Shown here: positions 18,471-26,897 of the stretch, piece by piece
Layout of the letters: every line of letters begins with the position of its first letter
Numbering within the stretch: position 1 is the stretch's first letter
DNA from: Rhizobium sp. LC145
Lineage (GTDB): Bacteria; Pseudomonadota; Alphaproteobacteria; Rhizobiales; Rhizobiaceae
Direction: 5' to 3'
Assembly: GCF_001005825.1 (NCBI RefSeq)
Contig: NZ_LBHV01000002.1
Span: 310,001-374,000 of the forward strand
DNA length: 64,000 nucleotides
Position numbers and translations under genes: made by a program
The notes under the pieces: model-generated
The model's input: only the letters and a program-made list of their open reading frames with translations
What the model was told of the DNA's origin: nothing
Databases searched by the model: none

Positions 18471-21227
18471 ATGAACAATCGTACCGAGTTGCAAGGCCTG
18501 AAGCGGTTCCTGCTTTCCGGGAGCTGCCTGGTATCCGGCGTAATCCTTTTCTACTCAGAGCCTGTCAGTGCCGCGTGCACCTTTGCTCCGCCAGTGGGAG
18601 ACGATACCTACACCTGTGACAGCGGCATATCGGTCGGGGGGCTGACAGATCCCGCCGGCAACAACACGCTGCTTCTTCCCAGCGGCGGCACAGGGACGAT
18701 TGCCGGCGACGTTACATTCGGACCTGGGGCCGACAGGATCGAAATTCATTCGGGTACCATAGACGGCGCCGTGGTCCAGGGCGACGGCAACGACGCCTTC
18801 GTGATTTCCGGCGGCACCGTCACCGGCAATGTGCAGCAGGGTAGCGGCATAGACGATTTCCGGATGACGGGCGGAACCATCCAGTCCCTCAACCAGGGCG
18901 ACAATCTCGACACTTTCTTCATGTCCGGTGGGCGCATCATCGATGCCTTCGATGACGGCGATGTCGCCACCATGACGGGTGGCCGCATCGGCCGCGTCAA
19001 CATGAAGCTCGACGACAACATTTTCGATATGTCGGGTGGGACGATCGACCGCAACCTGGTCACCGGCTTCGGCAACGACACGATCATTCTTTCGGGCGGT
19101 ACGATCGGCGGCAATATCAGCGTCAGCGGTGGAACCGACAGCGTGACTGTGACCGGCGGCACGGTCGGCGGCAATGTGATGCTCAGCTTCGGCAACGATA
19201 GGTTCGACTGGAACGGCGGCGGCATCATCTATGGTGCGATCGATCTCGGCGGGGATAACGATACCGCCACACTCACCAACCTGACGAATTCCCATATCGG
19301 CGCAACCACGCAGATAACCGGCGGCGCCGGCACAGACGGCTTGACGATGAACAACGTCAAGACCGCAGGCGTAGCCCGCTTCGACAGCTGGGAAACGATC
19401 GACCTCACCAATGATACGGAACTGGTATTCGACGGCACCATGGTGCTTGGCGACGCCGGCACCGGCACCGGCACGCTGACGGTCGATTCCGCCAGCACCG
19501 TCTATGGCGGCGGTGCCAACGGCGGGATAGCCTCCTTCACGGCGGGAGCACTCGTCAATATGGTGAATGGCGGTCGGATCGATCTCACCAATGGTGGCGC
19601 CAGCACTTCGGATACGTTCACTGTCATGGGCAATTACACCGGCAACGGTGGCCAGATCTTCCTCGATACCGTTCTCGGCGACGATGCCTCGGCTTCCGAC
19701 AAGCTGGTCATCGACGGAGGGCTTGCCTCCGGAAGCACGGGAATGAACGTGGTCAATGCCGGAGGCGCGGGCGCGCGCACGACCGCGGACGGCATCATGG
19801 TCGTCGAGGCCGTGAACGGCGGCACCACGGCGGGCGGTGCATTTGCGCTCAACAGCCGCGTTGCTGCCGGCGCCTACGAATATTACCTGTTCAAGGGCGG
19901 TGTTTCGGCCGGAACTCAAGACAATTGGTATCTCCGCTCGACGATCGTGTCCGGGAGCGGAGCGATCGCCGGGGCCCCGAGCCCGGTTGAACCGAATACC
20001 ACGCCGCAATCCGAGGAGCCCGATATCGTCGAGGCACCCCCGCCTTCGGAACTGCCCCCCACGCCCTTGCCGACCGAGGGAGACGCGACGACGGACCCGA
20101 CGGACCCGACGCCTCCCGTCAATGCCGGGGATCCGCAGCCGGAAGCTCCACCCCCACCGCCGGCGGCGGCCGCGGCAGATCCGCCGCCACCGCCGCCTGC
20201 GCCGCCCACCACGCCTGCATTATCAGCCGTACCGCCTACCCCGGGGGCTACGCCGGTGATCGCCGACGTCGTGCCGCTCTACCGGATCGAGGTTCCCACC
20301 TATTCGGCCGTGCCGCCGATCGCCCAATATCTGGCGCTGTCGACGCTCGGTACCTTCCATGAACGGCGCGGCGAACAAGCCTTGCTCCATGGTGGTGGAT
20401 GGATGCCTACCACATGGGCGCGCACCTTCGGCCAGAACACCGAATTGGAGTGGGACGGAACCGTTCTGCCCAGTTTCGACGGCAATCTCTTCGGCTTCCA
20501 GGCGGGCCAGGACCTGTTCGGCCGCGAGACCGAGGATGGGCATTTCGACCGCTTCGGCCTTTTCTTCGGTTATTCCAAGATGAGTGGCGACATCAAGGGG
20601 CAGGCGCTGGGTTGGAACAACCTCTCCGTGGGCGATGTGGACGTCAGCGGAACCAGCCTGGGTGGCTATTGGACCCATATCGGGCCGCAGGGCTGGTATC
20701 TCGATGCCATTCTCATGGGCACGTGGTTCGGTGGCGACGCCACCTCCAGGGCAGGCGAATCGCTCGATATCGACGGGACCGGCGTCGCGGCCTCTCTCGA
20801 GGGCGGCTATCCGGTCGCGCTTAGCGAGGATTGGACACTGGAACCGCAAGGCCAGATCATCTGGCAGCATATTTCCCTGGACGATTCATCCGACAGCTTC
20901 TCCTCCGTATCGTTCGACTCCGACAACGCCTTCACCGGGCGGCTCGGCGTCCGGCTACAGGGGAACTATCAGACCAGTGCCGGTCGCATTCAGCCCTATC
21001 TCAAGGCGAATATCTGGCACAACTTTTCCTCCGACCAGACGGTCCGCTTCGGTGACGATTCCATCGTCACCGAGATCGGCGGAACGTCGCTGGAAGTCGG
21101 AGGAGGCGTGGTCGCCAGCCTGACTGAGAGGGTCAGTCTATACGCGACCTTGGATTATACGACCAATCTAGGCGGTGAAAGGACGCGCATCTTCGAAGGG
21201 AATATCGGTCTTAACATTAAGTGGTAA
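18471..21227 (+). CDS. Autotransporter with glycine-rich repeat passenger and C-terminal beta-barrel
   Basis: 918-aa type V secreted surface protein. The signal peptide covers about residues 1-37, ending in SEPVSA. The passenger (about 90-270) is built of roughly 20-23-residue repeats of the type GGTIxGNVxxGxGNDxFxxS, a beta-helix pattern. A Pro/Ala-rich linker lies at about 503-593 (long PPPPP runs). The barrel spans about 640-918 and starts with WARTFGQN. The protein ends in NIGLNIKW, an aromatic last residue as required for barrel assembly. I see no protease or lipase motif in the passenger, so adhesion or surface modification is more likely. The start has GGGGAGACG upstream. Confidence 0.88.
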   Translation: MNNRTELQGLKRFLLSGSCLVSGVILFYSEPVSAACTFAPPVGDDTYTCDSGISVGGLTDPAGNNTLLLPSGGTGTIAGDVTFGPGADRIEIHSGTIDGAVVQGDGNDAFVISGGTVTGNVQQGSGIDDFRMTGGTIQSLNQGDNLDTFFMSGGRIIDAFDDGDVATMTGGRIGRVNMKLDDNIFDMSGGTIDRNLVTGFGNDTIILSGGTIGGNISVSGGTDSVTVTGGTVGGNVMLSFGNDRFDWNGGGIIYGAIDLGGDNDTATLTNLTNSHIGATTQITGGAGTDGLTMNNVKTAGVARFDSWETIDLTNDTELVFDGTMVLGDAGTGTGTLTVDSASTVYGGGANGGIASFTAGALVNMVNGGRIDLTNGGASTSDTFTVMGNYTGNGGQIFLDTVLGDDASASDKLVIDGGLASGSTGMNVVNAGGAGARTTADGIMVVEAVNGGTTAGGAFALNSRVAAGAYEYYLFKGGVSAGTQDNWYLRSTIVSGSGAIAGAPSPVEPNTTPQSEEPDIVEAPPPSELPPTPLPTEGDATTDPTDPTPPVNAGDPQPEAPPPPPAAAAADPPPPPPAPPTTPALSAVPPTPGATPVIADVVPLYRIEVPTYSAVPPIAQYLALSTLGTFHERRGEQALLHGGGWMPTTWARTFGQNTELEWDGTVLPSFDGNLFGFQAGQDLFGRETEDGHFDRFGLFFGYSKMSGDIKGQALGWNNLSVGDVDVSGTSLGGYWTHIGPQGWYLDAILMGTWFGGDATSRAGESLDIDGTGVAASLEGGYPVALSEDWTLEPQGQIIWQHISLDDSSDSFSSVSFDSDNAFTGRLGVRLQGNYQTSAGRIQPYLKANIWHNFSSDQTVRFGDDSIVTEIGGTSLEVGGGVVASLTERVSLYATLDYTTNLGGERTRIFEGNIGLNIKW

Positions 21228-21271
21228 TCCGCTGGCGGTCAGCGGATTGAGCGACCATAACGGAGGAATCC

Positions 21272-21574
21272 ATGGAAGCTATTATCGCACAGTTGATTGG
21301 TGGTGTTCTCGGCGGAACGGCCGGTGGCAAAGTTGTTCCGAGCTCTGATCTGGGAGGCATCGGTAACCTGATTGCCGGCGCGGTCGGAGGTGTCGGCGGG
21401 GGCCAGTTGCTCGGCGCTCTGCTTGGCGGGGCGACGGGTGCGGCAACCGGTGACGCCGCGGCGGGATTCGATATCGCCGCCCTGGCAGGCCAGTTCGTCG
21501 GCGGTGGCGTGGCCGGCGCCGTTGTTCAGATCGTTGTCGGTCTGATCAAGAACAGACTGGTGGCGCGCTCCTGA
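21272..21574 (+). CDS. Small glycine-rich membrane protein, 100 aa
   Basis: Unrecognised 100-aa protein. About 30% of residues are Gly and much of the rest is Ala/Val/Leu. It has hydrophobic Gly-zipper-like stretches at about 5-20, 27-60 (GNLIAGAVGGVGGGQLLGALLGGATGAATG) and 68-92, and ends in a short basic tail (KNRLVARS). Such chains form tightly packed membrane helices. The start follows GGAGG. It lies 44 bases after the autotransporter and may share its transcript, so a role at the envelope is plausible, but I cannot assign one. Confidence 0.65.
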   Translation: MEAIIAQLIGGVLGGTAGGKVVPSSDLGGIGNLIAGAVGGVGGGQLLGALLGGATGAATGDAAAGFDIAALAGQFVGGGVAGAVVQIVVGLIKNRLVARS

Positions 21575-21588
21575 GACCAGCCGCGCAA

Positions 21589-21618
21589 ACGGTTCGGGAA
21601 CTCTGCTTCCCGAACCGT
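21589..21618 (+). terminator. Strong hairpin after the glycine-rich protein gene
   Basis: Perfect 12-bp stem ACGGTTCGGGAA / TTCCCGAACCGT with a CTCTGC loop, 15 bases after the stop. There is no T-run follows, so termination is likely but not certain. Confidence 0.6.
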
Positions 21619-21974
21619 GCAGGCTGACACGTGCCGTGCAGCGGTTTGCGGTTGCGGCATAGGTAAACACAAAGGCTTAAGGCGCGGGAAAACGCATCCG
21701 AGGGATCGCGCGCGCTTTGGGTTCGATTGGTTATTCTGATTGCTGATTTCATGGCTCCCGACTTCGTCAAGAAGTCGGGTGGGTAAACTCGCTCCTGAAA
21801 ATCACCGAGGAGTGCACTGCATTGGCGACACGATTTTACTCCGCGGCAAACGCGGCCTGAAGCGCAGATCGAGAAAATTGCCGTATCGACGGAATTTCCG
21901 CCGCTCACGGACCATGATTGCTGGCTTGCAGAGCATTGACGAGGTCAATGCGAAGCGTAACCCGAGGAAAGACG
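21619..21974. other. Gene-free stretch before the SH3 protein
   Basis: 356 bases with no credible coding frame. It contains a perfect 9-bp hairpin, CCCGACTTC / GAAGTCGGG (21757-21765 / 21771-21779, loop GTCAA). The promoter of the next gene must lie here, but I see no convincing -35/-10 pair. Confidence 0.45.
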
Positions 21975-22415
21975 ATGCGGACGAAAAACATTGCGGCAAT
22001 GCTTGCCCTACTGCTGGGGATCTCGCTTCCCTCGCTGGCGGAGGCGGCCAATGCCTATGCCACGGGCAACGTGAACATGAGAACCGGCCCGGGCACGCAA
22101 TACGGCCGCGTGGGCACCATTCCCGCTGGCGCGACGCTCACCATCCGTGGTTGCCTGAACGGCTATAGCTGGTGCGAGGTGACCTTTGCCGGTATGCGGG
22201 GTTGGGCTTCCAGCAACTATCTCCAGGCCACCTACCAGAACCGGCGCCGGCCGATTATCCACATCGGTCCGGTGATCGGACTACCGATCATCGTGCATAG
22301 GCCGCGTCCGCCGCATTGGGGAGGGCATCGCCCGCGACCACCGCATTGGGGTCATCGCCCGCGTCCGCCACACTGGGGTCATCGTCCGCGTCCCCCGAGG
22401 CCGCAACCTCGTTGA
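21975..22415 (+). CDS. Secreted SH3-domain protein with His/Pro/Trp-rich repeat tail
   Basis: 146-aa exported protein. The signal peptide is residues 1-24 (ending SLAEA). A bacterial SH3 domain follows at about 25-84 (NVNMRTGPGTQYGRVGTI, GYSWCEVTFAGMRGWASSNYL). The tail (about 108-146) consists of near-perfect repeats of HRPRPPHWG. Bacterial SH3 domains of this kind usually bind cell-wall or periplasmic targets. The His/Trp-rich tail could bind metal or a polyanion, but this is not known. The ATG at 21975 has GAGGAAAG upstream and leads straight into the signal peptide; an in-frame start 19 codons earlier does not. Confidence 0.8.
   Translation: MRTKNIAAMLALLLGISLPSLAEAANAYATGNVNMRTGPGTQYGRVGTIPAGATLTIRGCLNGYSWCEVTFAGMRGWASSNYLQATYQNRRRPIIHIGPVIGLPIIVHRPRPPHWGGHRPRPPHWGHRPRPPHWGHRPRPPRPQPR
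22296..22405 (+). repeat. Tandem 27-bp coding repeat in the SH3 protein tail
   Basis: Four units encoding HRPRPPHWG(G), beginning at 22296, 22326, 22353 and 22380 (the last partial). The first has an extra Gly codon. The units differ at several third positions, so the repeat is not fresh slippage. Confidence 0.8.
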
Positions 22416-22424
22416 GGCGGGCTA

Positions 22425-22697
22425 ATGCACGGGAACAAACATCTCGCGAATGCGGCGCGAGCGCTCTCCCTGTCAGACAGGGAGATCGCCCACCGGCTCG
22501 GCCTGTCGGTCGCTGTCTTGAGATCGGTCGATGGCGCCGCATCGCCTGAATATCTCCGTCTTGCCCTTGCGGCGCTCGTGGTGGGGCTTGATCCGGATGT
22601 CGTGCTCAAGTCCGATGCGGTTCCCTCGCTTCCCGTTCAGAAGGGGAGGGAGCCCATCGGGCATCAATCCCTCAATATTCCGAGTGGTAGCCAATGA
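22425..22697 (+). CDS. Small HTH-like protein coupled to the DUF2865 gene
   Basis: 90-aa unrecognised protein. Residues about 12-45 (ARALSLSDREIAHRLGLSVAVLRSVDGA) read as a helix-turn-helix of the kind found in small regulators. The rest is short and hydrophobic, then polar. It starts 9 bases after the SH3 gene. Its stop overlaps the ATG of the next gene (ATGA), which supports it as translated rather than chance. DNA binding is inferred from the helix pattern only. Confidence 0.55.
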   Translation: MHGNKHLANAARALSLSDREIAHRLGLSVAVLRSVDGAASPEYLRLALAALVVGLDPDVVLKSDAVPSLPVQKGREPIGHQSLNIPSGSQ

Positions 22698-23611
22698 AAC
22701 GGTTCTGGTCTGCAGCGTTCCTGGTTTTGCTTCCGCTGCTCATCGGCCAGACGGCAGCGCAGGCCCAAAGCTGTGGCTCCGCCCGGAGCCCATCGGACGG
22801 TTCAGGAAGCGAAAGGGTTGCGCAGTTGCAAAGACAGCTTGCTGCAGTTCGCGCCATTGAGCGCAAGCGGCAGTGCATGTCGGAAAAGTCGCAAGGTGGA
22901 TTTTTCAACGCGTGCCGCGACCTTGCCAATCAGAGGCGCAGGGTGGAAGCAGCACTCGGTGCTGCGCGTGGAGGCAGTTTTGCCCGCAGTTTCGAAAACT
23001 GCCGCACCTCGGCGCGGCAGCAGGCAAGACAGCGGCAGCCGACCGAGGCGACAGCAAAAGGCGCACAAGCGCCACAACAACAGAAATCAACGCTTAAAAA
23101 ATACGGCAATGTCGTTAGGCCCGGCAAGGCCATGCTCTATTGCGTGCGCCTGTCTGACGGCTATCTGTTCCCTGCGCCGAACTCCCAATTCGTCAGCAGC
23201 GATGCGGCGGAAGCTGTTTTGCGTCAATGCCAGTACATCTGCGAGGACCAGGCAATGGATGTCTATGTCCTGGAAGGTTCCGATCTCGAGACGGACCAGA
23301 TGATCTCGATCCGGAGCAAGACGAGCTACAAGGATCTCCCGCGGGCCTTCATGTATCGCAGCCAGGAAAATTTCCAGAAATGCGACTGGAACCGCTATGT
23401 CGACCGCATCCACGAGCTCCAAATGACCCAGATGATGTCCGAGAACATGGAGGATGTTTCCGTACCTGTGCCGGAAAGCCGCCCGGAATCGGACGAAGAC
23501 GAAATATCGACGGAAGCGACGGCAAGTATAACGGCAGATCGGCCTTTGATCGACCGGCCGATCAGGATCATAGGTACTCCCTTCCTGCCCGCGCAGTCTT
23601 CGGCTCAGTAA
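22694..23611 (+). CDS. Exported DUF2865 protein
   Basis: 305-aa protein. The signal peptide covers about residues 1-24 (ending TAAQAQ). A coiled-coil-like Arg/Gln-rich region follows (about 40-60 and 100-130). The DUF2865 core lies at about 145-230, with LYCVRLSDGYLFPAPNSQF, a paired-cysteine segment CQYICED, DVYVLEGSDLETDQMISI and YKDLPRAFMYR. The family is restricted largely to Rhizobiales and its function is unknown. It is probably periplasmic. The start overlaps the preceding gene's stop. Confidence 0.82.
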   Translation: MKRFWSAAFLVLLPLLIGQTAAQAQSCGSARSPSDGSGSERVAQLQRQLAAVRAIERKRQCMSEKSQGGFFNACRDLANQRRRVEAALGAARGGSFARSFENCRTSARQQARQRQPTEATAKGAQAPQQQKSTLKKYGNVVRPGKAMLYCVRLSDGYLFPAPNSQFVSSDAAEAVLRQCQYICEDQAMDVYVLEGSDLETDQMISIRSKTSYKDLPRAFMYRSQENFQKCDWNRYVDRIHELQMTQMMSENMEDVSVPVPESRPESDEDEISTEATASITADRPLIDRPIRIIGTPFLPAQSSAQ

Positions 23612-23640
23612 AAGACGAATTGCCGGCTTTCGCCGGCAAT
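23607..23640 (-). terminator. Terminator between convergent DUF2865 and ThuA genes
   Basis: Perfect 9-bp stem ATTGCCGGC / GCCGGCAAT with loop TTTC at 23619-23640. Read on the minus strand, it is followed by TCGTCTTTT, a usable T-rich tail for the ThuA operon. On the plus strand the hairpin may act without a tail. Confidence 0.65.
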
Positions 23641-23676
23641 CAGGTCATCCAGCGATATGAGCCGTTCGCCGTTGAT

Positions 23677-24318
23677 CTAGCGCGCGGCCCAATTGGCGCC
23701 CCGGCGGAAAATGGACTTCATCTGCGGGATGTCGAATTCCTTCGCCTGATGGCCCAGCGAGGAATAGAAGACGCGACCTTTTCCGTATTTCCGCTTCCAG
23801 GCGACCGGCATGACCACGCCATCGATCCAATAGGCATGTTCCCCGGTAAAGGTGGTCGTCGCCAGCACCTCGTTGGAAGGATCGACGTGCATATAATATT
23901 GCTCGGACGTGTAGGGAAAATCCGTGATGCCCTCCATGATCGGGTCGTCAGGGCGAGTCACGTTGACCGTATAGTCGATGATGTTGCCTGGATGGGCGAC
24001 CCATTGGCCGCCGATGATGAACTGGTAGTCGACGGATTCGCGGAATGCGTCTCCCGCACCGCCGTGATAGCCTGCAATGCCAACGCCGCCTTCCACCGCG
24101 GCTGCGAGGTTCTTCACCTCTTCCTTCTCGATCTTGGACATGGTCATGATCGGCACGATCAGGCTCAAATCGTGAACCGACGGATCGGCAAAGGCTTCGG
24201 TACTGTGCTCCAGATAGACCTTGAAGCCGTCTTCCTCGAGCATGTCCTTGATGATTGCCGCGCATTCCTGCGGTTCGTGGCCGCTCCAGCCGCCCCAGAC
24301 GATCAATGCTTCCCGCAT
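23677..24318 (-). CDS. ThuA-domain protein (trehalose-utilisation type)
   Basis: 213-aa cytoplasmic protein of the ThuA group (class I glutamine-amidotransferase-like fold). It opens with REALIVWGGWSGHEPQECA. Family landmarks are GIAGYHGGAGDAFRES, a GGQWVAHPG segment and YGKGRVFYSSLGHQAKEFD. ThuA proteins act in rhizobial disaccharide use, probably on 3-keto sugars. It is the second gene after the Gfo/Idh/MocA dehydrogenase on the minus strand, 19 bases apart, and the two may work in sequence. The start follows GAGGAGGAAA. Confidence 0.85.
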   Translation of the reverse strand: MREALIVWGGWSGHEPQECAAIIKDMLEEDGFKVYLEHSTEAFADPSVHDLSLIVPIMTMSKIEKEEVKNLAAAVEGGVGIAGYHGGAGDAFRESVDYQFIIGGQWVAHPGNIIDYTVNVTRPDDPIMEGITDFPYTSEQYYMHVDPSNEVLATTTFTGEHAYWIDGVVMPVAWKRKYGKGRVFYSSLGHQAKEFDIPQMKSIFRRGANWAAR

Positions 24319-24337
24319 GTTTTCCTCCTCAACAATT

Positions 24338-25438
24338 TCAATTTGCCAGCTGCCCGTCGACAAGCGACTGTGACAATGCTGCTGGGCGCTCGGTTGCAGT
24401 GGTAATCTCGACTGTCCGACCGGATTCCGAAGCGAGATGGAAGGCTTCCATGACCTCAAGAACATGCAGGGCGAGATCGCCATTGGCCCGGTGAGGGCGG
24501 TTCGAACGGATCGCGCACGCCATGTCCGCTACCCCAAGCGACCGGAAATTGCCGTCCGCATAGGGTAGCGTCACGGGTTGTTCCTCGAACTGGCCGCCCT
24601 TCTTCAGATACTCGACCGAGCCACCAAAACGGTTCGGATCGGGAACGATCAACGTCCCCTCGGTTCCGTAGACCTCGAGAGGCACATGCTTGTGGCCGGC
24701 AACGTCGAAGCTCATGCCGATCTGCACGACAGCGCCACTTGCAAACGCCATCACCCCTGCGACATGGGTCGGCACGTGCACCGGAATCCGCTCTCCGTTG
24801 CGAGGCTCGCTGGTGATGATGCGTTCTTTGCGCGGTGTGGTCGCAAACCCCGCGACCTTTGAGACCGGTCCCAGCAGGTTTACCAGATCGGTGATGTAAT
24901 AGGGGCCCATGTCCAGCATGGGGCCGCCGCCGACCTCGTAATAGAAAGCTGGATTCGGGTGCCATCGCTCATGTCCGGGGCACATGAAAGTGGCAGTTCC
25001 GCCAACCGGCAGTCCGATGACGCCTTCATCGATCAGGGCGCGGGCGGTCTGATGGCCGCCCCCGAGGAAGGTGTCGGGAGCGGCTCCGATGCGAAGCCCT
25101 TTACGTCTCGCCGCATCCGCCAGTTTTTTCCCTTCCGCGAAATTAATGCCGAGCGGCTTTTCGGAATAGGTATGCTTGCCCGCGTCGAGCGCCTGAAGAG
25201 CAACCGCGACATGGGCTTTCGGCACGGTGAGATTGACGATGATCTCGATCTTAGGATCGGCAAGAAGTTCCTCGACACTCCTGGCGGCAAGGTTGAATTC
25301 GGAAGCCTTCGCCTCGGCGAGATCACGATTGAGATCGGCCACGCCGCGAATATCGAGGATCGGAAACGAAGACATCGCCTTCAGATAAGCGCCCGAAATA
25401 TTGCCGCATCCGATGATGCCGATACCAACCTTCTCCAT
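24338..25438 (-). CDS. Gfo/Idh/MocA family oxidoreductase
   Basis: 366-aa NAD(P)-dependent sugar dehydrogenase. The Rossmann start is VGIGIIGCGNISGAYLKA, followed by the conserved YSEKPLG motif (EKP, cofactor binding) around residue 95 and the DMGPYYITDLVNLLG segment with the active-site Asp/His-type region. Family members oxidise or reduce sugars and inositols, often at C3. Together with ThuA it suggests handling of a keto-sugar. The start is the ATG behind GGGAGGATT. Upstream lies the ROK gene in the same direction, 25 bases away. Confidence 0.87.
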   Translation of the reverse strand: MEKVGIGIIGCGNISGAYLKAMSSFPILDIRGVADLNRDLAEAKASEFNLAARSVEELLADPKIEIIVNLTVPKAHVAVALQALDAGKHTYSEKPLGINFAEGKKLADAARRKGLRIGAAPDTFLGGGHQTARALIDEGVIGLPVGGTATFMCPGHERWHPNPAFYYEVGGGPMLDMGPYYITDLVNLLGPVSKVAGFATTPRKERIITSEPRNGERIPVHVPTHVAGVMAFASGAVVQIGMSFDVAGHKHVPLEVYGTEGTLIVPDPNRFGGSVEYLKKGGQFEEQPVTLPYADGNFRSLGVADMACAIRSNRPHRANGDLALHVLEVMEAFHLASESGRTVEITTATERPAALSQSLVDGQLAN

Positions 25439-25463
25439 GAAATCCTCCCGATGAATTGATCTT

Positions 25464-26669
25464 TTAAAGTGCAGGCCCCGTCGTGCTCCAGGGCGACTCG
25501 TAAAGCTCATAGAGAGCAACCGCAGCAGCGCCCTGGGCCCAGAAATCGTCTGCGGAATCATCGAAGACGAGTTCGCTGACACCTTTCAGTGAAGGCGGAA
25601 TGGCCAGAGCATAGGCTTCGCGCAGGCTGTTCAGAAAGGGCTCTCCAAGCGCCAGCGAGGAGCCGACAAGAATGACGCGCGGCGGCGCAAACAGCGTAAC
25701 GATATTGGCGATCGTCAAGCCGACCGCTTCGCCCGCGCGCTTGGCCGCTTCGATCAGACGGTTGTCATCGGCTTCGATCAAGGCCTGGGCACGGCTCATG
25801 CCCCGGCCAAGCCGAATGGCCTCGGCAAAGCGACCATCGGTTTGCTGGTCCCCGAGGATCGCGCTTTCTCCGGCTTGGCTGGAGAGCCGCACGATGCCCT
25901 GCAACCCCATGCCGAGCACGAGATCTCCGAGATTGTGGCTAAGCCCGCCCGCCCCACGAAAAAGCTTGTTGTTGTGCAGAACGCCGAGGCCGAGCGTCTG
26001 CTCGAGTGAGATCAGCACCATGTCTTCCAGCTCGCGCGCCTTGCCGAACCAATGATGGGCAAGCGTAATGGCATGCGCATCGCTCTCGACGATGGTCGAG
26101 GTGGACAGTCTCGCCGACATTTCTGTCGCAAAATCAACGTTCACATCCCGAAAGATCGGACTGCTGCGAATATGGCCGGTACGGTGTTCTATGACGCCGG
26201 GCAGACTGAGGCAGACGCTTGCCACGTCTTCCAGCGACAGTCCCGCATCGACCACGCAGCGCCGCACACCGTCCTCGACGAGATCGGCGATGACGCCGAT
26301 CGGCTGGCGATCGATGCGAATGGGCAGCATCAGTTTCGACAGCACGTCGCCGCGGAAATTGGTGACGACGAAAACCATCCGGCTGGCGGCGATCTTGGCG
26401 CCGACGACGCGCGCCGCATCCGGATTGACCTCCAGCATGACGCGCGGTCGTCCCCGCACCGCTTCGTTGCGAATATCGCCCTCGTGGCGCGTGAGGATAA
26501 GGCCGTCATCAAGCAAGGAGGCGGTGATGGCCGAAACGGTCGTGGTCGACAGTTCCGTCTGCTCGCTGATCTCGATGCGGGCGATCGGTCCGTGCCGCCG
26601 AATCGTGTCCAGCACGTTCAGGCGGTTGATCGCGCGCATCAGTTCCGGATCGGCAGTCTTCATCGGCAC
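25464..26669 (-). CDS. ROK family transcriptional regulator (degenerate kinase domain)
   Basis: 401-aa repressor-type ROK protein. The N-terminal winged helix covers about residues 10-70 (NVLDTIRRHGPIARIEISEQTELSTTTVSAITASLL), followed by a ROK domain. The family's zinc-binding CxCGxxGC motif is missing: where it belongs the sequence reads GLSHNLGDLVLGMGLQGIV. The phosphate-binding DxGxT loop is not seen either. It is therefore a regulator and not a kinase. The start may be GTG 26669 or ATG 26663; neither has a strong ribosome site. It is divergent from the sugar-type ABC operon and probably controls it. Confidence 0.85.
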   Translation of the reverse strand: MPMKTADPELMRAINRLNVLDTIRRHGPIARIEISEQTELSTTTVSAITASLLDDGLILTRHEGDIRNEAVRGRPRVMLEVNPDAARVVGAKIAASRMVFVVTNFRGDVLSKLMLPIRIDRQPIGVIADLVEDGVRRCVVDAGLSLEDVASVCLSLPGVIEHRTGHIRSSPIFRDVNVDFATEMSARLSTSTIVESDAHAITLAHHWFGKARELEDMVLISLEQTLGLGVLHNNKLFRGAGGLSHNLGDLVLGMGLQGIVRLSSQAGESAILGDQQTDGRFAEAIRLGRGMSRAQALIEADDNRLIEAAKRAGEAVGLTIANIVTLFAPPRVILVGSSLALGEPFLNSLREAYALAIPPSLKGVSELVFDDSADDFWAQGAAAVALYELYESPWSTTGPAL

Positions 26670-26714
26670 TCACGATGCCTAACGATCCCATCGCGGACGC
26701 GATTTATTTCGTGA

Positions 26715-26731
26715 GGCAAATTAAATTTGCC
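26715..26731. promoter_or_regulatory. 17-bp perfect palindrome in the ROK/ABC divergent promoter
   Basis: GGCAAATT-A-AATTTGCC, a perfect palindrome with a single central base, 46 bases upstream of the ROK start. It is the best operator candidate for the ROK regulator. The whole divergent region spans 26670-26897. Confidence 0.6.
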
Positions 26732-26897
26732 ATGTTGTAGGATCGATTTCGCGCTGTTTGCAACTGAAATTTTGATGGGCGGGCGGAAAATCCGCCGGTT
26801 TTGAGCTTTGTCCGGCACCCCTATTGACAGGAAGGGTCACGTGGCGCTTTTATTTATTCCGGATACAGAAATAAGTGCCACTGGGGAGGAGCACCTT

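Noticed and set aside
18555-20009. Open frame of 484 codons antisense to the autotransporter
   Set aside because: It follows from the repetitive Gly/Asp/Thr codons of the passenger on the other strand. It has no ribosome site or recognisable domain and covers a clear gene.
21757-21779. Rho-independent terminator
   Set aside because: The 9-bp hairpin has no T-run and no gene just upstream. A stronger hairpin at 21589-21618 already follows the preceding gene.
21740-22168. Plus-strand frame overlapping the SH3 gene
   Set aside because: It overlaps the SH3 gene in another frame. The SH3 frame has a signal peptide and a domain, and this one is Arg-rich without features.
22296-22405. Tandem repeats considered as a CRISPR or minisatellite
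   Set aside because: The units are contiguous, in frame, and encode HRPRPPHWG. There are no spacers and no cas genes.
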